This document shows, piece after piece, positions 10,991-22,783 of a stretch of DNA of 64,000 nt; within the stretch, counting starts at the first letter, position 1; every line of letters starts with the position of its first letter. The stretch comes from Lepraria neglecta. Taxonomy: Eukaryota > Ascomycota > Lecanoromycetes > Lecanorales > Stereocaulaceae. The position numbers and the translations under genes were made by a program. The DNA lies in the NCBI GenBank assembly GCA_033220425.1, contig CM065650.1, positions 4,712,001 to 4,776,000 of the forward strand, in the 5' to 3' direction. A model generated the notes under the pieces. The model had not been told where the DNA came from. It made no database searches and worked only from the letters and a program-made list of their open reading frames with translations.

Positions 10991-12236
10991 GAAATTTTTA
11001 AAGAATGGCCGAAAACTAGTAGTCGAAATGAGCTATGCGCGATCAGGCTGTCACGGTTACAGCCCAGGGTTCCTAATCGGGTTTAGTGTGCCTTGGCAAC
11101 ACACAACTTCTTGTACGTAGCGGGTTGACACCCTTTCTACCCCAATAGCTATTATTCCGTTCATACTAGGAATACCAGGCCAGCAATGAGATCAAACTGT
11201 ACGTGGTACTGGCTACGAACCTTCCATTCTATGGTAGAGCCAGTAGATCTCAACGACAATTCGACACATCTACGACTACGATTGCGACGATTTTGGTGTC
11301 CACCGCAACCCGACGAGTGAGCAGCACTGCGCTTTACTGGCCCCGCCGTCTTTTCGAAAAAATCTATTGTCCTAAGTGCGTTCGGACTGCGCCTTTCATT
11401 CAATATCAACAAATCTACGATTCCCGCTGTCGACTCCTACGGACGGATAGAAAGAGCTCGGATACTTGAGGCATAATGTGGGCCATTATGCTGGGGTTCT
11501 CAGAGAGATATTTGAGGGTCAAAACCATTCTCCATAACTCTACGAACAACGGAATAGGTCCGCAAGTATTTGGGAGCTGGGGTGCTCAGGAGGAGCGGTT
11601 TTCTGTTCAACATACTGTGTCGTAATGGAGAAAGGGCTACGACGTGGCTAAGCCAAATCGTGTGGCTACCCATTACGCCTCTATGCTCAGGGTGTTCTAC
11701 AATTCGAAAGGTTTTGGACTATTTTGCCTCCCTACCAGAGGGGGTTTTGGGGTTGCCTTTCGGCGGTCCTATACCAGGGTCAGCGTTTTTCAGGGGTTGG
11801 ACGTATGATACAGGCTGAACGAATGTAATTGTCGGGGGTTTTCACCTAAGGACAGCACATACGGTCTCTGGCAAGAGGGCGACGTTGAATAGAATTGCTC
11901 GGATAATGTGATAAAAGGACACATATCCAGACCAGTCTCTTCGTAATTAGCGCACGACTAGCATAAAACAAAAGAGTCATCATCACTAGGAATATCATTA
12001 GTCCGACCAATTTCCAGTCCCTGACAGAGGCGTAGCGGAAGCAGATGATGTAGTAGTCAATGACGAATTGCCCATACATCTCCACAAGGACTGTCTTATG
12101 TCTAGATACTAATACTTGACTTAGTCTGTTATAAGAGTTGTTTCTATCCGCCTAAAGAAGTATCGAGAAGAGAATATTCGAGTCAATCGCTATCAACGGA
12201 CTGGGTAGCCTTCCTTCACCTCCCTCCCTGCAACTC
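10991..12236. other. Intergenic, no gene recognised
   Basis: Several 80-codon frames are present on both strands, including a hydrophobic one at 11846-12085 on the minus strand. None has a family signature, splice support or a plausible extension. Confidence 0.4.
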
Positions 12237-14013
12237 TTACGCACCGACACCCTTGATCAAGTCTGCCGCTCTCTCAGCGACGGCATACACCGTGCTCATT
12301 GGGTTCGCCTGCGGGATCACTGGAAATATGCTCGCATCGACAACCCGCAAATTCCTCGTGCCATACACAACCAAATCTTGATCCACAACGCCACCTTTCT
12401 CCCTCGGCAACATAGCTGCGGTGCCGCATGAGTGATACGTCGTCACAGCGTTCTCACGCAGATATTTCCGTGCCGATTCGAGATCCGTAACAGCGGTGTT
12501 TGGAGGGATGCATTGGCCGTCCTTCTTGAAAAAGGCGCTTAGAGGGCCCGTCGAGGGAAGTTTCTCGAGAGTAAGTAGATGATAAGCCATGATCTCCAGG
12601 TCTAGAGGGTTGGAAAAGAAACGAGGATCGATGCGAGGCTTGTCATCTGGGTTTGATGATACGATATGAGAACTCCCACGCGAAAAAGGCATACTCTGCA
12701 TGACACCGAGACTAGCAAAGTTAGGTAGGCCGATGAAAGTCATAAACATGCTGCAAGAAGCTTCATCAGGGCTGTCGAAAATGGCGCGCACGACATCGTA
12801 GAAGTCCTTCTCGTTGCGCGTTACAGGCGGTGCGTTATCGAACGTCTCTTTTTGCTGTGCGCGATCCTGAAGAGGCAGACAGGCCAATGATTGAATGCCG
12901 TCCCCAACTTTGACACCCTGGTCGAGCTCGAATGTGCGCATACACATGACATGGTTTTGCAGGTTTTCACCCACATTGGCATTCTCGATAACAAGAGGAA
13001 TATCGAGATTTCTGAGTCGGTTCGGCTCACCCACACCGGACAGTTCAAGCACTTTTGCACTGTGGAAGGCGCCAGCTGATAAGATGACTTCTTTGTTCGC
13101 CGTAATCGAATAGGTCTCGCCATCAATGGACACCTCAACACCCTTCGCAACGGTCTTTGCTGGTGAAGAGCCCGAGAACAAGATTTTGAGAACTGTTGCC
13201 TCTGTGATAATGGTCAGGTTAGGGCGTTTGGAGGCGGGCTCGCCATATTGTGAGTCTGCAGACATTCGTTTCTTTGTCTGTGGGTTAATAGCAGCTGTGT
13301 AGCATCGATTGCCTGCACTCTGCGTGGGGAAGAGGTCAGCTGTTGTTTTGTAACCCATGTCTCTGAAAACTTCATTCCAAGCTTTGGCCATGGGGTTTTT
13401 TTGGGCAAGGCTGGGAAAGGACACTTGAATTGGACCATCAGGAGAAGCCGGTTTGTCGGTGTCGCTGACATGGTCAATGCCCATAGCCTTGCAAATACTT
13501 GCATCAGGAGGCTGGATTGAGTATGCTTTCTTGTAGTATGGAAGAAGGGCGTCGTAAGTCCATTTTGAGTTTCCCAATTTCGCCCAAGCGTCAATACCGG
13601 TCTGGGAGGGTGCAATAAAGGCGGAACCGTTGATCGTGGACGAGCCTCCCAAGGCTTTGCCTTGAAATTGCTTTTCTCCGCGATCATTCAATCCGGACTG
13701 TGGAATTTTCCGATCTGATTAGCTTCCTGAGAATGTAGGTGTGATATGCTGTCGGACTTTCAGTCGAAGGTTTTCCATAATCACGTACTTGCGATACGGT
13801 CTCAAGCTGCCATGCAGTCTCCGGACCGAGTAAGCTCGTCCAAGCACTAGGATCTTGGACCGTGGGATCTTGGGTGATGCTCTTTCCGCTTTCCAGAACT
13901 AGTATCTGTGTATCTGGATCTTCTGAGAGCCTGTTTGCAAGTACCAAGCCAGCTGTACCGCCGCCAACAATGACGTAGTCGGCGGCTTTGGGAACTGGTC
14001 GAGTAGTAGCCAT
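12237..14013 (-). CDS. GMC-family FAD oxidoreductase
   Basis: Glucose-methanol-choline oxidoreductase of about 570 residues, two exons. The start [20 protein letters not shown] at 14013 gives the N-terminal FAD dinucleotide fold (GGGTAG, then LVLESG). An intron (GTACGT to CCACAG) near 13700-13790 joins ETVSQ to [20 protein letters not shown], the first GMC signature. The second signature lies near [17 protein letters not shown]. The C-terminal active site reads YHSCGTAAM (catalytic His), with Asn in [10 protein letters not shown] as the second position. No secretion signal is seen, unlike secreted aryl-alcohol oxidases, so intracellular action is likely. The frame is intact. It is next to the EthD and UbiA relics, which fits oxidative tailoring of a cluster product; the substrate is unknown. 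Confidence 0.9.
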
Positions 14014-14295
14014 ACTTGTGCAGTGTACGTTAGTTGGAAGCAGTGAGGTAAGGTTCTGCCGGATAAAGGCGGAAGGCGAGGCAGCTACTCTGTATCTTAC
14101 TTTAGGGTCGGGAGTTATTTGCATTTGCTTGCAGGAGCGGGGAAACCTAATCGGCCATCCCAAGGTCACGCTATGGTAGCCAGGTACCTTATTGGCCAAA
14201 CATTGTGTTATGGATTATATGTAATACCTTACACTACCTACCTAACCAGACACGCTCAGTGGTAAAGTAGGTTCATGCTACGGATAGGAAAAGGA

Positions 14296-14320
14296 TACGG
14301 TACGGTACGGTACGGTACGG
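14296..14320 (+). repeat. (TACGG)5 microsatellite
   Basis: Five perfect tandem TACGG units in the interval between the GMC gene and the EthD gene, about 70 bp before the EthD start codon. Confidence 0.9.
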
Positions 14321-14392
14321 TATCAACTGATTTTCACCTATTCACTCATTCATTCAATTTTCCTCCTTTCAAACCTCTTTCCCAAAGACTCC

Positions 14393-14780
14393 ATGTCGTA
14401 CTCAATCGTCGCCTTTCTCTGGCGCAAACCCGGCCTCACCCCCCGATGAATTCCGTCACTACTACGAAACAACTCACATCCCCCTCCTCCTCACTCTACT
14501 GGGCCCCGCATTCCCAAAATCCCACACCCGCTTCTATCTCCCCCGCCAGCTCTCCACCACCTACTCGGCAGATACATCCAATGCGAATTACGCGCCCACC
14601 ATCTTCTTAGGCAACACGGATGATTTCGATTACGACGCCTTTGCTTCCATCGTCTTTGCGGATAAAGCTGCCTTCGATGTGTTCTATACGCGCTTAAGAG
14701 ATCCTGATACTGCCAAGGTGCTGGGGGAAGATGAGGATAAGTTTTTGTGGAGGCAGAAATTGCACTCCGAAGCAGCATAA
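14393..14780 (+). pseudogene. EthD-domain protein, frameshifted
   Basis: A single exon of about 128 codons starts MSYSIVAFLWRKPGLTP at 14393. After a run of six C (14439-14444) the frame hits a TGA. With five C it would continue DEFRHYYETTHIPLLLTLLG, the classic EthD ferredoxin-like dimer motif, through FLGNTDDFDYDAFASIVF and end LHSEAA at 14780. Family members act as small dimeric lyases, dehydratases or decarboxylases in fungal aromatic pathways (mdpH and tpcL type) or are of unknown function. The break could be a real insertion or a homopolymer read error. The gene is divergent from GMC and convergent with UbiA. Confidence 0.8.
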
Positions 14781-14955
14781 TCGGTCTGTTCGCCAGCGCT
14801 TACTGCACCTTTTCGTTGTTTCAGCTCTCGTGGATAGATCGGTCAGGTAAGCTCAGAATCGATTTGCGGATAGAACTGGGGGGTCATTGATGTGGTGGAC
14901 GTGGACGCCGGGTGTAATGGATCAGTATATGTAGATGAGGTTTCATCGTCTTTGT

Positions 14956-16457
14956 CTAATGACAGAGACTGAGGTTCGATTTCAAATAGAACATGTCCCA
15001 AATTTTCAAACCTGCCTCTCCTAGAATACCTGTAAGGATGATGAAGAGAGAGGATACGAGATACTGGACGCCAGGGGAAGCAGGTAAAGCATTGCAGTCC
15101 ACAAACACCATAGCTTCCACGATCGACGGTCCTCCTCTTTCCCCCGCTCCCACAGAACTCGGTAAGTAACAGAAAAGCCAACCGCAATTGGCAAGATCCA
15201 AAGACCCCAAAACAGTGTACAAGCAAAAGACCAGGAGAGAACAGGTACGACTATTGTCCATCGGGCCATTGACTCTCCCAAGGCTAAAGGAGCCGTCTGT
15301 CTTCCACGTGTACGGTCACCCTCTTGGTCCTTAAGATCCCGAACTTGCATCGTGGTGAGAATGACGGCGCTGATCACTGCAGTCCAGCCGTACGCTCCAC
15401 TGCTCAGAACATCCTCAGCATGGCCAGAGGCTCCGCTCGCGACTTTCAGAGAGCCTAGGTTGTAGAGAAAGAATGCGAAAGCTATAATGAGGTTTCTGAC
15501 CAGCCAGTTGTCGTCGCCGCCTCTCAGATCGTTATAGATCCAGGTCAAATTAAATAGTAAAGCCGTCTCCTTCCACACGCTCAGCACGCAATTCAAGAGG
15601 AGGACCAGCGGCATAGCAATCAGCATCAGATACCGCGTCTGCCGCTGGCTTATCCTACCGGTGGGGAATGGTCTTCATGGCTTGTTGATCATGTCATCTT
15701 TTGATTGAATCGAACAATCTTTGGTTTGCGAGGCCAAAGATTAGGAGATTGGACCAGTTGAAGACGAGAACGAGGGGTAGACGCTGAAGAACGGCGTAGA
15801 CGTGCAGATATTGTGGATGGCCTGCGAGAAGACGTTTCGAGAGTGCAGCGGAGATCCCAAAAATTGTGTTTGGAAGAACGAATGTGTCGAGATCATCTTT
15901 TGTGAAAAGCCAGAGGGTGTGCAGGAAGCCAACGAAGGTGGTGAGGTATGTGCCTGCACTCGAGGTGCCAAGGACCACTTTTTCTTCAACTTCCGCTGGT
16001 TTGTTAGTGTTCTCACTCCTGAAGCTATACACACCGGCACAAGTGGATATGTAAATAGATGCTTGGGCGGTCTAACGCCAGGGCTAGCAGGCCTAGAAAG
16101 GCTACAACAGGTGCCCCAGCGCTAGAAAACTCCCATGCCTAGGCGGCATAGACCTGGAGTGTACATAGGCTATATATAGGCTATGTATAAGGTGCGGGTG
16201 GGCGGGAAAGAACTGCTATGGCTCTGAAAGAGATGAACTCGACTGAAGAGCCAACTGCTGGTGGGATGCTCATACAAATAGTGCTCTCAGGAAGCACGGA
16301 TCTCTCGCTATGGCCCATGGTCATGGCGCATGGCTGAAACCGCATCTGATCATGAGACACACTAACCCACAGTCCCACTGTAGCGAATAGTAATGGAGTC
16401 TTGTGCCCCATTTTCTGTTTCAGACACTGACTCTTGTCCATGGTCTCGGACACTCAT
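14956..16457 (-). pseudogene. UbiA-superfamily membrane protein (Fma-TC type), broken
   Basis: Integral membrane prenyltransferase or terpene cyclase. Hydrophobic helices are evident, together with LTWIYNDLRGGDDNW and the second aspartate motif DLKDQEGDRTRGRQTAP. The region from FLHTLWLFTKDDLDTFVLPN to NQRLFDSI is typical of the fungal subgroup that includes the fumagillin cyclase Fma-TC. Three lesions are seen. A 383 bp repeat (16004-16386) separates the first exon part (ATG 16457, MSVRDHGQESVSE) from TNKPAEVEEK. An A-run (15699-15702) is one base long and shifts the frame after FDSIK. The conserved Trp of the NKPWRP motif is TGA (15675-15677). A short intron near 15020-15055 gives the C-terminus SILGEAGLKIW. 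Cyclase versus transferase activity cannot be decided. Confidence 0.8.
16004..16386 (+). repeat. 383 bp dispersed repeat, copy 1
   Basis: Almost identical to 58667-59049, with only a few differences, for example TGTACATAGG against TGTAGATAGG. It starts TTAGTGTTCTCACTCC and ends CACTGTAGCGA. No coding capacity, clear terminal inverted repeat or certain target duplication is seen. It sits inside the 5' coding part of the UbiA gene. Confidence 0.9.
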
Positions 16458-16480
16458 CTCAACGAGTGATCATTCAGTTG

Positions 16481-16619
16481 TTGCAATATGGCAATAGGCT
16501 GGGAAGGATGTCTAGCTAATGGGGCCCCCCAGGGCCCCATATATGGCCAAAACAGATAAAGAACGGCTAGCAGCAGGCTTCTGGAATCGCATAGAAAGCA
16601 ATCAAGTAAGGGATTGCAA
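16481..16619 (+). mobile_element. 139 bp MITE, copy 1
   Basis: Begins TTGCAATATGGCAATAGG and ends GGGATTGCAA, with 7 bp terminal inverted repeats TTGCAAT/ATTGCAA. The centre is GC-rich (GGGGCCCCCCAGGGCCCC). It is about 95% alike to copies at 19383-19521 (opposite strand) and 42040-42177. Flanks share only a loose duplication here. Non-coding. Confidence 0.85.
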
Positions 16620-17180
16620 CATCAGTGATCCTGCTACAAAGCTAGAGCCAAGTCTAAGGTCCAGTAGAAGAAAAGGCCGGCACAGGAAGCTGCCGTGTTA
16701 CGACTAAGCACTGTAACTTATACTAGAGTAGTTCCTGTAGTGCATTACCACCACTCATTCTGTATACCGCTGCGGGATTCGAAGTCTCCCATGGAAAATA
16801 TAAGATTCACGATGCAATTGGCGAGGCTCTAGGTAAATCAATTGGCCCATTTCAACGATTGGACTTGCAATACATAGCTTGTTGGTACTTTAACAAGCTT
16901 TCAGTACTAAGCAAGACGAGTTGCGTGCTTACCTTAGTTTTTGGCTCCCAAAGCTTGGTGTCCAGTGCCTAGTGTCTAGCTTAGAAGTTGCTTCTAGGAA
17001 GCATCCCGATCCTTTAGTTCTAGCGGTGCTCTGGGTCGAAGCGCCCTAAACGCTCCCCCCTAAACATTCGAGATAAATACGCTGGTCGCCGAATTGTGGA
17101 GTACTTATCAATAATCAAACCCTTTGCTTCTCTCAACCATCCACCACCCACCTTTACGCTTCCACAAACATATAACAACT
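16620..17180. other. Upstream region of the SDR gene
   Basis: Non-coding by inspection. It contains the SDR 5' leader (CT-rich around 17120-17165) and nothing else recognisable. Confidence 0.5.
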
Positions 17181-18364
17181 ATGCAACCACCATTCCCCTC
17201 CCCAGTGCTGACCTGGCATAACGACACTTACGCCGCTATCTCGCCCCTGCGCGCTGAGCTCAGCAGCGCCGGGAAGACCGTCATTATCACTGGTGCTGTG
17301 AGTCTTACTCCCGCACCGCGCTCATCTCAAGCAGAAACTGACAGATCATCTATAAAGGGAAGTGGTATTGGCCGCGAGACAGCTACAGCTTTCGCTGCTG
17401 CTGGTGCTAAACGCCTCGTCCTGATTGGCCGCACCAATTCCACCCTCGCTCAGGCAAAAGACTCTCTACAAGCGAGCAGCAAAAGCAATACCTGCTTGAC
17501 CTTCCGCGCCGATATCACCGACGACAAGGCAATGCATCAGATCGCCGCTGAAGTAGGCACCTGGGACATATTCATCCTGAACGCCGGCCACCTACCCAAC
17601 CCCACCTCAATTGCATCCGCCAATCTCTCAGACTATTGGACAACCTACGAGGTCCAATCCCCCACCGTCCCCTCCTCTCTTCCCTCCGTACTTCCAAACC
17701 AACCCCTTACATAACTAACAATACCCTTACCCAGACGAACGTAAAATCTGTCATCATAGCCGCCACCAGTTTCCTCCCCACGGCCAACAAAACGCACGCA
17801 ACAATGCTCGGTGTCACAGCCGGCGCCCTCGTCTTTCCCCCCGCCGGTACGCCTGGTCTTTCGGCTTATCTGACTTCGAAGATCGCGATGGTGAAGACGC
17901 TAGAATTCTTAGCTATGGAGAACCCAAGTGTTTTCGTGGCCAGTGTGCATCCGGGGATGGTCGATACGGGGTTGTTTCGGAAGTCGGGGGCGAAGCCGGA
18001 GACGATGCCTATGGATTCTGGTGAGTTCGTCTATATATTATTGTTGAATTGCATGGAATGCTTAGATTGTATTCTTTTTCCTGTTCTTGGACTTTGTGAC
18101 TAAAGGACCAGAAATCTCCCCTTTTTTCCTCCCCTTTTTTCCACGCGGAATCTATGATGCTGATTTTACGTATCGGTTCTTCCAGCAACATTGTCCGCAC
18201 ATTTCATGCTGTGGCTTTCTAGTCCCGAAGCGGCTTTCTTACGTGGAAAATTGGTGTGGGCGAATTGGGATGTGGAGGAGTTGAAAGCTGTTGGGTCGAA
18301 GATACGAGAAGGCTCCCAAATGACCATCGGTGTTGAAGGGTGGCCATTTGTAAACATGACATGA
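17181..18364 (+). CDS. Short-chain dehydrogenase/reductase (SDR A)
   Basis: NAD(P)-dependent oxidoreductase, four exons, intact. The start MQPPFPSPVLTW is at 17181. The nucleotide motif TGAGSGIGRE is assembled across intron 1 (GTGAGT to ATAAAG). Later come RTNS for cofactor choice, FILNAGHLP (the NAG motif), and the YxxxK pair in LSAYLTSKIAMVK, followed by VASVHPGMVDTGLF. Intron 2 (GTCCAA to ACCCAG) joins TTYE to TNVKSVII. Intron 3 (about 18020-18185) joins MDS to ATLSAHFMLWLSSPEAAFL. Stop at 18362-18364. Length is about 305 residues, cytosolic. This is the classical SDR type common in fungal clusters; substrate unknown. Confidence 0.88.
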
Positions 18365-18719
18365 ACAATATGATAAGGAGAATCAATTCATATACATCTT
18401 GCATTGACGTGGTCCACCTGTTTTCAGCTATGTAGTGAAATGTTTTTCTACTAACAGAATATTCGGACATTCGAACCCTGTCGATCGTTCATTCTACCCA
18501 TTCTAGAGGATATGCCTGAGCTTGGCCTGTCAAGCCTGGCCACCACCTGAATTTGGTATGTATAAGGCTTAAGCAGCCGGAAGACTTCTCTAAGAGATAT
18601 AAATTTGGATTTAAATAGGCATTACTTGTTTATTGTATATACATCGCGGAGTATACTTTCTCCCCGGTCCCAATATGGCAGGCAAGATGTGGCCTAATCA
18701 TACAGAATCGTCACACCTG

Positions 18720-20220
18720 CTAGCGTGGCTCGGCAGAGACATCGTACTCACGTCTGACAGTAATCGCATCTGGCCTATCGCTCCTTTTATCCCCATGAAT
18801 ACCGGTAACGAAATCTTCTTCCTTCCTCGTGCCCTCAGCTTTCCCCCCATGTTGAACGTCGCCGAACCCTACGAGGCTCTCCCCATCAAGCCGACTGAAT
18901 CCCATTCTCTGCAACGGCACATCGCCACCGCTGCCGCCAATCGTCTGAATGGCGTTCTCACGACTACCACTCGGCGCGGCAAGTTTTCGACGTGAGGAGA
19001 GGAGCCTGGAGAATGCGGGTACGACCAGTTTAGAGGCTATTGGCGCGAGCGTCGGTAGGCTTGCGCCTATAATGCCCAGCCATATCTCCAGGTGGCTTTG
19101 TAGTGTGATGAAGTAGAGATGGTACAAGGCGTCCGAGCTTTTTGTTGCTTGGACTGTACTCTGGATCCTCCAGGCCATAATACCTATGGTCCTGGTTTAG
19201 ATGTTAGCCGTTTGGTTTGCCGGATGCATGCATACGGGGTGGATCTAGCCTAGTGCGATGAAAAACTTACAGAAGACCAAGGCTGAACAAGAAGCTCACG
19301 CCTATTTTCCTTCTCAAAGGCATCTGCAGGGTCCAGATCGTCGGTAATGGAAGCGTGATAATCACCAAGTTGAGAGCCATTGTTGCAATCCGTTGCTTGA
19401 TTGCTTTCTATGCGATTCTAGAAGCCTGTTGCTGGCCGTTCTTTGTCTGTTTTGGGCATATATGGGGCCCTGGGGGCCCCCATTAGCTAGATATCCTTCC
19501 CAGCCTATTGCCACATTGCAACAGCCATGCTAATACTGACGGAGGCATACTCCCCGTATTGAATCGGCTTGCAATGTCCGAGCGTGGGGTTCCATGATGC
19601 CGCGAGCGGTTTGCACTGTGTCATGAAAATAGAAATGAAGACGATAGCGTAGGAGAGGCATGCGCCCATCAATGTGTACGAGATCAATCTGAATCGTCTC
19701 CTGGTGAAGATTATATTGTAGAAGGCTAGCAAGGCCATTTTGCAAAAGACTGGTGATTTTCGAGCTCCATGTGGCGGAGAGAACCAGCTGTGATTAATGT
19801 GAGCTGTGGGAGTCTTCAAACAACGGGTTTTGGAATAGGAGCCTAATCTTGGCTTGAACGATCTTTTGATGTGTGTCCAGCTGGTACCCATGCGCACCCA
19901 ATCCATTGGCGATAGCTGGTGGAGTTGAGTGAAGGATATGAAATCGCAAAAACTGCTTCTGACTTATCCCAAACTGTCGCGCCTTCCAACGCGAGGAGAG
20001 AACTATGGCACAGGTGAGCGAGATTGCGCCCAGCAAAGCGCTACCAATTTCACGGTGAACGCACATATACCACTATTATGAAGCTATCATCAAGCCGGAA
20101 AGATCTCTGCTGGAGGCGCGCGGCATAGAATCGGAGCGCGAGTATGGTTATTAGGAGGATGTTGAATGCGATGAGCCAGGCGGTCATAGACCAACCGCGA
20201 GGAGAGACAAAGGCACCCAT
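18720..20220 (-). pseudogene. Fungal rhodopsin-domain membrane protein 1, MITE-disrupted
   Basis: PTH11/SAT4-like integral membrane protein (Rhodopsin_fungi family, seven helices). The N-terminal helix starts MGAFVSPRGWSMTAWLIAF at 20220, with FRLDDSFIIVVY after it. ANGLGAHG, FCKMALLAFYNIIFTRRRF and FMTQCKPLAASW are the usual conserved blocks. The helix VSISMA is then cut by a 139 bp MITE (19383-19521), and the gene resumes LNLVIITLPLPTIWTLQMP. The last exon carries LYHLYFITLQSHLEIWLGI and a long polar tail ending at 18720. The 5' exons also do not join cleanly around 20030-20070. Such proteins are frequent in fungal clusters, but their biochemical role is mostly unknown. Confidence 0.75.
19383..19521 (-). 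mobile_element. 139 bp MITE, copy 2 (inside rhodopsin gene 1)
   Basis: Inverted relative to copy 1, with the same TTGCAAT/ATTGCAA ends. The disrupted codons read ...ATGGCT before and ATGGCT after the element on the gene strand. This direct repeat of at least 6 bp fits a target-site duplication. Removing the element plus one repeat gives continuous SISMALNLVIITLP. Confidence 0.85.
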
Positions 20221-21474
20221 TGTCTACGAGTCCTTTCGGAATATACGGAAAAGATAAGTTGGGCAGAAGAATGAATTCTGAGGCAGAATACAAGACCGAG
20301 GTACTTGCTAAAAGGTTATAGTAGGCTTGTTCTAGAGAATGTTGTAGAGTACAGCACCTTCCAGAGCGTGGAGAGTGGAGACATCTCACCCGCATGCTCA
20401 CTTGCTAATCTTGTCTTATTTGTTCCAAATCCTGCAGTGAGTAAAAGAATGACAGACGGGAGTGATGATACAGCCTGCATTACCTTAGTCTCACCACGCC
20501 CATGCAGGCAGTACCTCACGGGCTTCCATCGGACCTAATACTGGATGTGCTATAGGTATAGAGAGAAGATAATCTGCCGTTTATGCGTATTCTAGCTCTA
20601 TGCTGCTTCCCAGAGCGAGTTGTGACTAGAACTAGCGTAGCCACCAACGTAGTGCCAGTGACGTAGCACGAGAACTCCTTGCAAGTTCTATTGGTCCAGT
20701 ATTTATAAGTTTGATTCTCCGGCCACGAGTGCGCAAATATGCGCGCAGACAGTTGCCGCACTTCAACCTGACTCGCGTCAGACGTATTTTACCAAGCATC
20801 TCCTGATTGGAGTCGTCATTTTCACAGTCATAAAGGTGTGTCTTTTGATTCACTCGCGGCCAGTAATTGAGTACAAGCTCGATCGTTATGTGCCATCTAA
20901 TGATCTACTGTCAAGGGGCGGAAATCTACCGGTCAGTCGGGCACAGGGTCTGTGCACTTCGAGCGGGTCCCTGCTCACAGCCAAAGCACACTCACAGATC
21001 GACCGCGAAGCGCGTTGAGTAAGCCTGTCTGTTCAATCAAGACTTTTGATTCGTCCCACGAATCATTGGCAAGGAAGGGGCTGGGTAGCCCGATGTGCCG
21101 AGAGCTATGTAATGCAACACGAATATGTGTACTCGGCCCGCACCTAAGTCGGATATGCATGTAAGAATATGTTGCATATCAATGTACTGAGGTACCAGCT
21201 GATCAATACATTAGGGTTGCCTCATAGTCACCTCAGTGGGAACTAGGCATGCAGGTAAGATTATAATTTCTCCGTTCTCGTGAGGCTCCTTGGAGGAACG
21301 TAAACCCTGTCAACGTACCATCATTCTTACCACAATACCAGGCATCATCAACGGATTGCCAATCGCTCCGCCAGCTTAGGTCGTCGAGCAGCCTTTCCAC
21401 ATAATGGAATAATGCCTCATGAAAGAGGCAGATGATCTGGTGCCTTCGAGAATTCTCGGCCATACTCATTCACA
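20221..21474. other. Intergenic, no gene recognised
   Basis: Spacer between divergently transcribed genes. Only short chance frames are seen. Confidence 0.45.
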
Positions 21475-22783
21475 ATGCCTTTGAATACATTCAACGACTA
21501 TGAATTCCTTGTCCCTTCTGAAAATACATTCTACGCATATTATGATACTCTATCGTCGCTCTTTCAACCCTTTTCCTCTCGTTCGATGGATCGAGTGCTT
21601 GCAGGACTCGCCATGTTACCAACATTCACTGACTATTTACGGCCAGCACTCGTGTCGATTTTCGCCCTCTCCATACCTTTCATCTTCAACTACGTCGCCA
21701 CATGGCTGTTCTTCCAAATAAGGCACTGGAGCAAGGAGGCCGCGAAAATTCCCCCCACAATTCCCCACTTGATTCCTTTCATTGGAAGCAGTCTTGATCT
21801 TGGTTTCAACGCTCTCAACTTTGTCAAGTCGTCCACGTACGTCCATATCACTCTATTAAAGTCTCAACGTGCTGCGTGCATCCATGAACTGATCTCTTAC
21901 CAGAGAGCGACGCGGAAAGCAGACACCGTTCCGCGTTGCTCTGCTGAATCTCAACGTTTACTTCGTGCAAGGCTCCGAAAACATCGTGTCGCTATGGAAG
22001 AAATCTGGAAGAAATCTGGAACAATGACGGGAACGCCCCTGCATCTATTCTGCCTCAAATATCTCTTTGGCATGCCACTAGAGGCTCTCAAAATGTATGA
22101 GTCCGACGACTCAGGCCTCGGTGCTCAGCCTGTTCCCAGTAGTCACGTTGCACCGCACAACCGAATAGACTACAGGACCCATGCCGGTTTGCTAAAATTC
22201 GCCAACGGGACAGGTCTTGAAGGCTTCTATGAGCGGTGGGCTACCGGATATAGAAAGCGCCTTGGGTCCCTTGATATTAGAGATGAGTGGGTAGAAATGC
22301 CAGATTTCATGGTCTTTTTCAGCGACAACTTTGGGTCTGCTCTTATCGAGTCTAATTGCGGTCCAGCTCTGCTTCGACTGAACCCCGATTTCGCCCGGAC
22401 TTCTGCAGGTATGACCTGGCAATGCCGGGTCTCCTCAAAGGTCTACCAAAATGGATGATTCCGCAGGCCTATCGAGCCAGGGACAAACTCCTCTCCTCCA
22501 TCAAGCAACGGCACAGTTCTGCGAGGGGGCAATTTGAAGTGGCTTTGATCGATCAAGATGGAGATACCGATCCTTATTGGGGCAGTGCTTTCATCAGGGA
22601 AAGGCAGGGCCCAGATGGCATCTTTACGACTGTAGACAACTTCGACCAAGATGCACGCGCAGCTTCAGACCTAGGGTTTATATGGGCGTAAGACATGAAC
22701 AGTCAATTACCAAGGGGAACACTTGCTGACACTCTTGAACAGGGCAAATACAAACCTCGTCCCCTCAGCTATGTGGTCTACCC

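Noticed and set aside
11846-12085. Hydrophobic minus-strand frame as a membrane protein
   Set aside because: Too short, no extension by splicing, and biased composition alone explains the hydrophobicity.
16004-16386. 383 bp repeat as a solo LTR
   Set aside because: It lacks TG...CA ends and a 5 bp target duplication, so the class was left open.
18633-18995. 120-codon plus-strand frame
   Set aside because: Lies opposite the last exon of the rhodopsin-domain relic and has no family signature of its own.
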